Program-made: the position numbers and the translations under genes
Notes under the pieces: model-generated
Database searches by the model: none
What the model was told of the DNA's origin: nothing
What the model saw: the letters and a program-made list of their open reading frames with translations, nothing else
Part shown: positions 6,132 through 12,459 of the stretch, one piece after another
How positions within the stretch are numbered: position 1 is the stretch's first letter
Layout of the letters: every line of letters begins with the position of its first letter
Assembly: GCA_049965775.1 (NCBI GenBank)
Contig: JBMFVX010000062.1
Location: forward strand, 1 to 16,309
Direction of reading: 5' to 3'
DNA: 16,309 bases
Source of the DNA: JABEVB01 sp049965775
GTDB lineage: Bacteria > Planctomycetota > Phycisphaerae > WQYP01

Positions 6132-8192
6132 ATGAGTTTTGACAGCCAATCTATTTTGTCGCCGACCGGGCCTATTGCCCGCCGACTGAAAAACTTTGAA
6201 CTGCGGCCGCAGCAGACCGCAATGGTCAATGCGGTGGCTGCGGCCTTTGCCGATAACTCACACCTGATTGTTGAGGCGGGCACGGGTGTGGGCAAATCTT
6301 TCGCGTATCTGATACCGGTGATTCATGAGGTTGTGGCCAATAAACGCCGGGTGGTCATTTCAACGCACACCATCAGTCTGCAGGAACAGCTTATAGAAAA
6401 GGATATTCCGTTTTTACGCGCTGCCACGGGGGAGGAGTTTTCCGCGGTGCTATGCAAGGGGCGGTCTAATTATTTATGCCTGCGGCGGCTGGAGCAGGCG
6501 CGAAGCCGCATGCTCAACTTATTTACCGAGCCGGCAATGGTGGACGATTTTGAGATGATTGAGGAGTGGGCTCAAAGCACCACCGATGGCTCGCTTTCTG
6601 ACATGCCGCGACAGCCCGCGTGGCAGGTATGGGATAAAACGTGCGCGGAGCACGGCAATTGCCTGGGACGGCGGTGCCATTTTTATGAGCGGTGCTTTTA
6701 TCAAGCCAGCCGCCGCCGCATGAGTCATGGCCAGATACTTGTATGCAATCACGCGATGTTCTTTGCCGACCTGGCGCTGCGGCGCGCCGGCAGCGGCATT
6801 CTGCCGGAGTATGACCTGGCGGTTCTTGATGAAGCGCACACACTCGAATCGGTGGCGTCGGATCATTTGGGATTGAGCGTGACCGAGCATCAGGTGATGT
6901 ATCTATTGTCTACGCTGCACCAGCCGCGCACGTCGCGCGGGCTGTTGCCATCGCTGCACAAGTTGGACACCGCAGCCGCCGTGGACGGCGTCACAAACGC
7001 GCACAACGCGGCTCGCGGCTTTTTTGACGACCTGGGGGTATGGCTGGCCGGTCAGAACGATACCAATGGGCGCGTACGCGACAAAAATATCGTTGATAAC
7101 CCGCTTTCGCCCGCGCTTAACGCCCTGGCCGATAGCCTGGAGAAACTCGTTGGCACACTTGCAGCCAAAGCCGGGTGCGAGCTGCCGCCCGTAGAGGACG
7201 ACCCGGCTGTCGGCACACCTGACGATGCCACCTACGCAGTAGAAAAAGACCGCTTTGAACTTACCAGCCTTGCCAACCGCGCCCGGGGCTTTGCCATAGC
7301 CCTTGATTCGCTGCTTAAACAGGAGCAGCCCGACAGCGTGTATTGGGTGGAAAATGCCAGCGAGCGTTCGCGGCGGCTGGCGCTTAAAAGCAGCCCGGTT
7401 AACGTGGCCGAACATTTAAAGGCCAATTTATTTGACCAGAAAAAATCGGTCATTCTTACCAGTGCCACGCTGGCCTCGCAGGCAGGGCCGACGACAGCGC
7501 CGAATCAGCAGGAAAAGAGCGTATTTGATTTTTTTCGGGCCCGGTTGGGGGTAACCCGCCAGCGCGAATTGCAGCTTGGCTCTCCGTACGATTATAAAAC
7601 GCAGGCAACCATTTACCTGGAAACCAACCTGCCAAGTCCGGATGCCCGCGAGTTTCTGCCGGCGGCCATGGAACGGGCCATCAGCTACATTCGCCAAACG
7701 CAGGGTCGGGCGATGCTGCTGTTTACCAGTTACGCCATGCTGGATCGCGCCAAAGAAATTCTTACCAAACCGCTGGCGGTACTTGGCTACCCGCTGCTGG
7801 CGCAGGGAGGCGCACTGAACCGAACGCAGTTGGTGCGGCAGTTTAAGGAAGTAGATCACAGCGTGCTGCTGGGAACCGATTCGTTTTGGCAGGGGGTGGA
7901 CATACCCGGTGCGGCGCTTTCGAACGTTATTATTGTTAAGTTGCCGTTTTCGGTACCCGACAAGCCGCTGGTGCAGGCCCGGTGCGAAGCCATTGAAGCC
8001 GGCGGCGGCAACTCGTTTAAGGATTATCTGCTGCCGGAGGCGGTGCTGAAATTTAAGCAGGGGTTTGGCCGCTTGATTCGCACGCGCGACGACAAGGGCA
8101 TTGTGGTTGTGCTTGATAATCGCATAGCGCGTAAACACTATGGCAAGGCATTTTTAGCGGCATTGCCGGAATGCACCGTTGTTAGAAATTAA
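6132..8192 (+). CDS. dinG: DinG-family ATP-dependent DNA helicase (XPD-like, Fe-S)
   Basis: This superfamily 2 helicase unwinds DNA 5'-to-3' and resolves R-loops and damaged forks. The 686 residues carry all motifs: Q-like LRPQQ (24-28), Walker A AGTGVGKS (49-56, K55), Ia STHTISLQEQ, DEAH box 233-236, SATL of motif III, motif V GTDSFWQGVDIPG and motif VI QGFGRLIR. Fe-S ligands can be assigned as C116, C177, C182 and C188, whose last three have the same 5 and 6 spacing as E. coli DinG C194, C199 and C205; an extra cysteine, C171, lies just before. There is no N-terminal exonuclease domain, so it is the E. coli type instead of the Firmicutes type. The ribosome site before ATG 6132 is weak (TTTAGGCG). 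It follows ssrA and converges on the carotenoid gene. Confidence 0.93.
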   Translation: MSFDSQSILSPTGPIARRLKNFELRPQQTAMVNAVAAAFADNSHLIVEAGTGVGKSFAYLIPVIHEVVANKRRVVISTHTISLQEQLIEKDIPFLRAATGEEFSAVLCKGRSNYLCLRRLEQARSRMLNLFTEPAMVDDFEMIEEWAQSTTDGSLSDMPRQPAWQVWDKTCAEHGNCLGRRCHFYERCFYQASRRRMSHGQILVCNHAMFFADLALRRAGSGILPEYDLAVLDEAHTLESVASDHLGLSVTEHQVMYLLSTLHQPRTSRGLLPSLHKLDTAAAVDGVTNAHNAARGFFDDLGVWLAGQNDTNGRVRDKNIVDNPLSPALNALADSLEKLVGTLAAKAGCELPPVEDDPAVGTPDDATYAVEKDRFELTSLANRARGFAIALDSLLKQEQPDSVYWVENASERSRRLALKSSPVNVAEHLKANLFDQKKSVILTSATLASQAGPTTAPNQQEKSVFDFFRARLGVTRQRELQLGSPYDYKTQATIYLETNLPSPDAREFLPAAMERAISYIRQTQGRAMLLFTSYAMLDRAKEILTKPLAVLGYPLLAQGGALNRTQLVRQFKEVDHSVLLGTDSFWQGVDIPGAALSNVIIVKLPFSVPDKPLVQARCEAIEAGGGNSFKDYLLPEAVLKFKQGFGRLIRTRDDKGIVVVLDNRIARKHYGKAFLAALPECTVVRN

Positions 8193-8432
8193 GCCGCTTG
8201 CGCGACGCTATATGTTCACCGGGCGTTGCAGCTACACGAAGCCGCACGTTCCGCTCGCTGCACGCTGCCCCAACCTTCGCACTTCGGCCCCAAAAACCGC
8301 ATTATTTTGCAAATAAGGCCCAAAGTCTCCACCACAAACCACCCTTATTTTCAGGGTTCTTGGGGATACGAATACCCCTGGTATCCGTTCAAGACTAGGC
8401 CCACTGGCCAACGTCGCGGCGGTTACTGTGCA

Positions 8433-8478
8433 CCCCGCAGGTAGAGGCCATCCCTTGTGGTGCGGGCTTCCAGCCTGC
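8433..8478. repeat. Palindromic intergenic element (possible dispersed repeat)
   Basis: GCGGGCT-TCC-AGCCTGC (8462-8478) forms a 7-bp hairpin with one G-T pair. Just before it, CCCGCA at about 8433 can instead pair with TGCGGG at 8461-8466, so two alternative folds exist. The layout (short GC-rich arms, three-base centre, then a conserved-looking flank) resembles the element at 10500-10516. From memory such elements are multicopy in some planctomycete-like genomes, which I could not check here. Confidence 0.35.
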
Positions 8479-8504
8479 CCGGCAGTATCGCAAATTACAT
8501 CAAT

Positions 8505-8532
8505 AAAAAAAAAGAGGGTAGTTCTTCACTAC
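8505..8532 (-). terminator. Possible terminator of the carotenoid oxidoreductase gene
   Basis: Reading the minus strand, GTAGT-GAAGA-ACTAC forms a 5-bp hairpin followed by CCTC and nine T residues (8513-8505). The stem is short, but the T tract is long. It lies about 95 nt beyond the stop codon at 8628. Confidence 0.35.
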
Positions 8533-8627
8533 AAGGGTTTTGAGAGGCAAAGCCGCATTGACCTGTAACCAAGGCCGAAAAAAATCGTGCAATCCCCGGC
8601 AATCGGATGCAAAGTGCGAAGGTCGGG

Positions 8628-10169
8628 CTACGCATGGGCGGTGGCTTTCGCGTCGCCATCGAGCGTGTTGGCGGCAATCCAGCCGGACATAAGAACCATG
8701 GGCATGCCTGGCCCTGGATGCGCCGATCCGCCGGCAAAATAAAGGCCGGCGACATCTGGACTGCGATTGGCCGGCTTGAAAGCACCGTTGAGGCGTCCGT
8801 GGCTTGCGAGGCCGTAAATAGCGCCATCAAGCACATGATATCTTGCGTGTATGTCGGCTGGCGTAAGGGCGGCTTCAAAGACGATTCGCTCGGCGATATC
8901 AGGCATGCCGCCGCAGGTGGCGAGTTTACGGAGAATGACATCGCGATAAGCGGGCAGCATCTGCGTCCAGTTGTGCCCGGGCCTTAAATAAGACGTATGC
9001 ACCAGCACATAAAGCGCTTCGCCTCCGGGCGGCGCTACGGCGGCTTCGGTGCGGGCCGGCGCCGCGAGGTAACAGGTGGGGTCGGGCGCGGGCTTGCCCT
9101 GTCGATAAATGGCGTCGAACTCCTCTTCGGGGCTGCGCGAAAAGACAAAATTGTGATGTGCCAAATGGTCGTAGCGACGGTTTAAACCAAGGTACAACAC
9201 CACTCCGGAGCAGGCCGCCTCATAGCGGCGCCGCTTAAAGAACTGTTCGCTCGGCTGCCCCTGAAGCAGTTCTCGGTGGGTGCGAACCGTGTCGGAGTTG
9301 CTGACGATGAAGTCGAACTCGTAGGACCGTCCATTTTCGGCAATAAGGCCGCGGGCACGCTGCCCCTGCACAATAATTTGCTTGACGGGTGTAGAGGTGC
9401 AAATGGTTACGCCGAGTTCGCGAGCCAATTTTTCCAGCGCTACCGGCACGGCACGGGTCCCCCCCATCGGGTACCAGATGCCTTCCTGAAGCTGCATGTC
9501 GGCGATACCCAGCAGAATGGCCGGCGACTTGTCGGGAGCCGAGCCTACATATTGCGTAAAATGATCGAGCATTTGCGCTACGCGCTCATCATGCACCATG
9601 CTGCGCACGGCGCCGGCGACGGTACGGCCGATTTTCATGCTCAGCAGATCTTTAAGTACGCCGGGCGTAAAGGTGGTTTTAGCGTCGAACGTGTCGCGGA
9701 TGCCGCCGACCGACTTCCAGAAATAGTAGCGGTCAGAAATATCGCGCATACGGCGCGAACTTTCCAGAAAATGAGCGTACTGCCCGGCCGCCGGTGATTG
9801 CGGCGAGAGTTGCTCGATGCTTTGCTGCGTTTGCCGCGTGTCGTCGCAGAGGTTCAGGACGCCTCCACCCTCAAAAAAGCATCGCCACTGCGGCGTAAGC
9901 CGCACCATGTTAAGCATGGACTCAAGCGGGCGATTGGCCTCGCCAAAAATGCGCCGCAGCACCGAAGGCATCAGCAGAATGGTCGGCCCCATGTCAAAGC
10001 GAAAGCCATGGTCATTGAGCACTGCGGCTTTTCCGCCCACCCACTCATTTTTATCAAACAAGGTGACCGCGTAACCCCGCGCTGCGAGCGTGCAAGCCGC
10101 CGCCAAACCGCCAAGGCCGCCACCGATGATACCAACGCTTTTGCCGGAAGAACCCGCCGCCTGAATCAT
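8628..10169 (-). CDS. CrtI/CrtN/CrtP-family carotenoid desaturase or oxygenase
   Basis: This FAD-dependent oxidoreductase of the phytoene-desaturase family acts on carotenoid chains at the membrane. The 513-residue form starts with the dinucleotide-binding motif SVGIIGGGLGGLAAACTLAARGYAV (GGGLGG at 16-21), then WVGGKA and the family-typical GFRFDMGPTILLMPS, a central LLGIADMQLQEGIWYPMGG, and the C-terminal FAD signature FAGGSAHPGPGMPMVLMSG near 478-496. The GGSxHPGxGMP variant is reminiscent of CrtP/CrtD-type enzymes, so desaturase versus terminal oxygenase is open. The frame is open to an ATG at 10256, but ATG 10169 has GGATGG 8 nt upstream and gives a normal family length. A TATGAT at 10257-10252 could be its -10 box. 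No other carotenoid gene is nearby. Confidence 0.88.
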   Translation of the reverse strand: MIQAAGSSGKSVGIIGGGLGGLAAACTLAARGYAVTLFDKNEWVGGKAAVLNDHGFRFDMGPTILLMPSVLRRIFGEANRPLESMLNMVRLTPQWRCFFEGGGVLNLCDDTRQTQQSIEQLSPQSPAAGQYAHFLESSRRMRDISDRYYFWKSVGGIRDTFDAKTTFTPGVLKDLLSMKIGRTVAGAVRSMVHDERVAQMLDHFTQYVGSAPDKSPAILLGIADMQLQEGIWYPMGGTRAVPVALEKLARELGVTICTSTPVKQIIVQGQRARGLIAENGRSYEFDFIVSNSDTVRTHRELLQGQPSEQFFKRRRYEAACSGVVLYLGLNRRYDHLAHHNFVFSRSPEEEFDAIYRQGKPAPDPTCYLAAPARTEAAVAPPGGEALYVLVHTSYLRPGHNWTQMLPAYRDVILRKLATCGGMPDIAERIVFEAALTPADIHARYHVLDGAIYGLASHGRLNGAFKPANRSPDVAGLYFAGGSAHPGPGMPMVLMSGWIAANTLDGDAKATAHA

Positions 10170-10482
10170 GCAATAGGCCATCCACATGAACCGCCCGCAC
10201 CGCTTTACCAGAAACACATTGGCTGCGGCCGAGTCGTTATTGCCGCCTGCTATCATAGCGAATTTGGCCCATCAACAAAGTGATCGTGCTATGCCGAGGC
10301 GAACGGGCCAGATTGCCGGGCGAGCGCAATGGGTCAAGCGAATAGCACAGCGGGCGAGAAATATGGCGCGGCGATTTTTCCAGGCGGCCCCGGGATCAAG
10401 CCTGTTTTATTGGCATCCCCAGGCGCTTTTGCCAGGTACGGGGCGCTGGCTGATTACCTTGCTCTGAAGCGGAACGCGGAAT

Positions 10483-10516
10483 CCCGCACTCGGGCCGATG
10501 CAGACAAGATGTCTGC
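10483..10516. repeat. Two adjacent perfect inverted repeats (possible dispersed palindromic element)
   Basis: CCCG-CACT-CGGG (10483-10494) is followed by the longer GCAGACA-AGA-TGTCTGC (10500-10516), a 7-bp perfect repeat with three central bases and a GTTACCGG flank. Neither is followed by a T-run, so a terminator is unlikely. The second has the same architecture as the 8462-8478 element. Confidence 0.4.
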
Positions 10517-10545
10517 GTTACCGGCGCAGCCGACTGACCACCCGG

Positions 10546-10574
10546 AAAAATTGCCACGCCCGAGAACCGTGGCA
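10546..10574 (-). terminator. Orphan minus-strand intrinsic terminator
   Basis: TGCCACG and CGTGGCA (10552-10558 and 10568-10574) form a 7-bp stem with a 9-nt loop. Read on the minus strand it is followed by ATTTTTCC. The only minus-strand gene here starts further left at 10169, so no annotated transcript would end at this point. Confidence 0.4.
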
Positions 10575-10656
10575 TCGCAAAAATGACGTCGCCCGGCGCG
10601 GTGTGCAATAAATATTTTTATTTTTTGCTGGCCAAAGGCTGCAAATAAGGTACGAT

Positions 10657-10710
10657 ACACCCATAAACGGGTGTTTTAGATTCAGCCCGCGGCATCATGT
10701 GATGTTGCCG
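10657..10710 (+). promoter_or_regulatory. Structured leader of the 22-codon gene
   Basis: Two inverted repeats precede the ribosome site. ACACCC-ATAAAC-GGGTGT (10657-10674) is followed by TTTTA. CGGCA-T-CAT-GTG-ATG-T-TGCCG (10690-10710) is an 8-bp stem with one internal T-T mismatch. The first may straddle the transcription start if TACGAT at 10651-10656 is the -10 box, which would make it an operator instead of an RNA hairpin. Confidence 0.35.
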
Positions 10711-10745
10711 GCTCAATCTCAGGGCCATTTATAAGGAGTTTTACC

Positions 10746-10814
10746 ATGGCCAAAGGCAACAATGCGCGTCGCAAGGAAGTAAAGAAGCCCAAGAAGGATA
10801 AAAAGAAGAAGTGA
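10746..10814 (+). CDS. 22-residue lysine-rich microprotein
   Basis: This short frame starts MAKGNNARRKEV and ends in four lysines; 12 of its 22 residues are Lys or Arg, and only one Glu and one Asp are acidic. AAGGAG (10733-10738) lies 7 nt before the ATG, one of the best ribosome sites in the window. The frame is bracketed by a structured leader and two consecutive strong terminators, so it makes a self-contained transcript of about 200-250 nt. I know of tiny MAKG-type lysine-rich hypothetical proteins from other bacteria only from memory, with no known function. The composition suggests nucleic-acid or ribosome contact, but that is a guess. It has no signal peptide or membrane segment and does not look like ArfA. 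Confidence 0.7.
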   Translation: MAKGNNARRKEVKKPKKDKKKK

Positions 10815-10830
10815 GCACCAGCTCAGTGAC

Positions 10831-10853
10831 CGCCCGATTGCGGGCGACTTTTT
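10831..10853 (+). terminator. First terminator after the 22-codon gene
   Basis: CGCCCG-ATTG-CGGGCG is a perfect 6-bp GC stem with a 4-nt loop, followed by ACTTTTT. It starts 16 nt after the stop codon at 10814. Confidence 0.75.
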
Positions 10854-10864
10854 CAAAGATTTAA

Positions 10865-10901
10865 GGGCCGGTGCGGCGTTGCTGCTCCGGCTCTTTTTTT
10901 T
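10865..10901 (+). terminator. Second, stronger terminator
   Basis: GGGCCGG pairs with CCGGCTC (10865-10871 with 10887-10893). Past a T-T mismatch, GCGGC pairs with GCTGC around a GTT loop, giving about 12 bp in total. Eight T residues follow directly (10894-10901). It insulates the beta-helix gene from the unit upstream. Confidence 0.85.
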
Positions 10902-10961
10902 GTGCTCTAATTTCTCAGCTGGATCGCTAACCGTGCGACATACTTAATATTGGAGGCTGCC

Positions 10962-12191
10962 ATGCGCATACGCTGTTTCATGTTCGCTGCCATCGTTATC
11001 CTATGGAACTTGCAGGCCATAACACCGGCCTGTGCGGCCGCCACGCTAACGGTTGGCCCTGATAAGGCATTCAGCACTATCGCTGCGGCTGTGCGGGCGG
11101 CGCATCCGGGCGACATTATTAAGGTGTGGCCGCTTGCCGGCGACCAGCCCTACCGGGGTGTACACATTCTTATGCGGACACCGCGGATTGCGATTGTGGC
11201 CGCAACACCAGGCCGTTATGTCGCGATCAACGGAGGCGGCTTTAATTACAACGGACGCGGCCCCATACCGCGGGCTATTTTTCAATTTGACCCATCCAGC
11301 AGCGGCTGCACGCTTGAAGGCTTTGAACTTTATAATGCCCACAATGATTCGTTTAATGGAGCGGGCGTACGCATTAATGCGGCTGACAACATTACAATTC
11401 GCCGTTGCTACATTCACAACAACGACATGGGTATTATGAGCAACGGCATCTACGCCCGCCGTACGGGCGCCCACCAACTCATTACCGGCTGCCACATAAC
11501 ACGCAACGGCACCGGCCGCCAGCCGGGGTATAATCATAATTTATACTTGGGCGGCACCAGCGCTGTGGTACGGGGGTGTGATATTTCGCACAGCCTCACC
11601 GGGCATAATCTCAAAAGCAGGTGTCACATGACATGGGTGGAATACTGCTACATTCACAACTCGGCCAATCGAGAGCTGGACCTGGTGGATGCCCGCGGCG
11701 ACACTGACGTGCCCCATAGCGATGCGGTGATACTCGGATGCATCATTCAAAAGTCGCCGCACTGCCCCGGCAATCATCAGGTGATTCACTTCGGCCGCGA
11801 CGGCCATGCGGGCCACGACGGCACGCTGTACATTGTGCAGAGCACCATTGAAACGCCCTACCCCACTGCGGCAGTGCTGCTTTCAACGCGCAACGTAAAC
11901 GTAAAGTTCATTAACGATAAAATCAGCACCACCGCGCACCGTGCGGTACTGGTGGCTGCGATCCATGGCGCTGATGCGGGGAGCATTTCGGGCAAGGGCA
12001 ATGATATTTCACCGGCATACAACCCGCAGGCCAGCCTTCTGAACTCACCGCCAATGCCGTGGAGCCAGATAAAACTCCCATGGGCCCGCGCCGGCCTGAA
12101 GCCCCAGCCGCTGATGCAGTACGGCGGCATCGGCAAGCTTATGAAGCGGCCCAATGGGGGTTGCGGCGCAGGGCACGTGCCACCGGGATGA
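10962..12191 (+). CDS. Secreted right-handed parallel beta-helix protein
   Basis: The 409-residue protein begins with a Sec signal peptide (MRIRCFMFAAIVILWNLQAI, likely cleaved after PACA near residue 25). After it comes a DUF1565/NosD-like opening (LTVGPDKAFSTIAAAVRAAHPGDIIKV) and repeating coils of the type GCTLEGFELYNAHNDSF, ITIRRCYIHNNDMG, LITGCHITRNGTG, VVRGCDISHSLTG and WVEYCYIHNSANRE, as in pectate-lyase-like folds. HNLYLGG, GHNLKSR and ELDLVDA resemble motifs of polysaccharide-acting helix proteins, but no catalytic set can be assigned, so it may be a lyase, an epimerase or only a binding protein. ATG 10962 has GGAGG 5 nt upstream; a TTG at 10950 in frame is inside that ribosome site. 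It faces the GH2 gene tail to tail. Confidence 0.85.
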   Translation: MRIRCFMFAAIVILWNLQAITPACAAATLTVGPDKAFSTIAAAVRAAHPGDIIKVWPLAGDQPYRGVHILMRTPRIAIVAATPGRYVAINGGGFNYNGRGPIPRAIFQFDPSSSGCTLEGFELYNAHNDSFNGAGVRINAADNITIRRCYIHNNDMGIMSNGIYARRTGAHQLITGCHITRNGTGRQPGYNHNLYLGGTSAVVRGCDISHSLTGHNLKSRCHMTWVEYCYIHNSANRELDLVDARGDTDVPHSDAVILGCIIQKSPHCPGNHQVIHFGRDGHAGHDGTLYIVQSTIETPYPTAAVLLSTRNVNVKFINDKISTTAHRAVLVAAIHGADAGSISGKGNDISPAYNPQASLLNSPPMPWSQIKLPWARAGLKPQPLMQYGGIGKLMKRPNGGCGAGHVPPG

Positions 12192-12422
12192 GCGAATATT
12201 GAAGCCAATTGCTATCCGGAATATTCTTTGCGAACGGCGTTGACGTTCCGTGCGGGTGACGTGGCATAGGAAGCCTGCCGCGTGGTTCTGCGTCGGTTTA
12301 TACGGAGAGTGAGGCGACTATGATGAATTCGGCGCAAAGGCTCAAATAAATTTATTGCAAAGATTGAAAAGGTGCTGCGTTACAATATTTCAAACAGGTT
12401 AAGCCGCCGCACCCGGACAGTT

Positions 12423-12450
12423 CCGCAAGTCCACCCGCATTAACTTGCAG
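12423..12450 (-). terminator. Hairpin downstream of the GH2 gene
   Basis: CCGCAAGT (12423-12430) and ACTTGCAG (12443-12450) pair over 8 positions with one wobble and a 12-nt loop, 10 nt past the GH2 stop codon. No T-run follows on either strand, so a role in ending transcription is tentative. Confidence 0.25.
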
Positions 12451-12459
12451 CCGGCGCGG

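Larger units (their letters stand above)
8193..8627. other. Gene-free convergent intergenic region
   Basis: The 435 bp between the dinG and carotenoid-gene stops hold no frame that looks coding. The short frames seen at 8198-8444 have no ribosome site and no recognisable product. The recognisable contents are a GGATAC/GTATCC inverted repeat near 8365-8390, the palindromic element near 8433-8478, and the A-run/hairpin at 8505-8532. Confidence 0.6.
10170..10745. other. Divergent intergenic region between the carotenoid gene and the 22-codon gene
   Basis: The 576 bp carry no convincing coding frame. Contents from left to right are a possible carotenoid-gene promoter near 10252, inverted repeats at 10483-10494 and 10500-10516, a minus-oriented hairpin with T-run at 10546-10574, an A/T-rich tract at 10605-10626, a weak plus-strand promoter candidate (TGGCCA 10629, TACGAT 10651), and the hairpins of the small gene's leader. 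Confidence 0.5.

Noticed and set aside
7428..8138. 236-codon open frame antisense to dinG
   Set aside because: It is the shadow of dinG helicase motifs V and VI, with unusual composition and no start signal.
10170..10256. Longer N-terminus for the carotenoid enzyme from ATG 10256
   Set aside because: The extra 29 residues precede the FAD motif without homology. The 10169 start has a better ribosome site and normal spacing to GGGLGG.
12194..12226. GAATATT/AATATTC inverted repeat after the beta-helix gene as a terminator
   Set aside because: The 19-nt loop and AT-only stem without a T-run make a terminator weak; it is probably chance in an AT-rich gap.
12320..12349. Nine-residue frame starting ATGATGAATTC after a purine-rich stretch
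   Set aside because: It is too short, and the purine stretch is not at ideal spacing; no terminator or conserved-looking context accompanies it.
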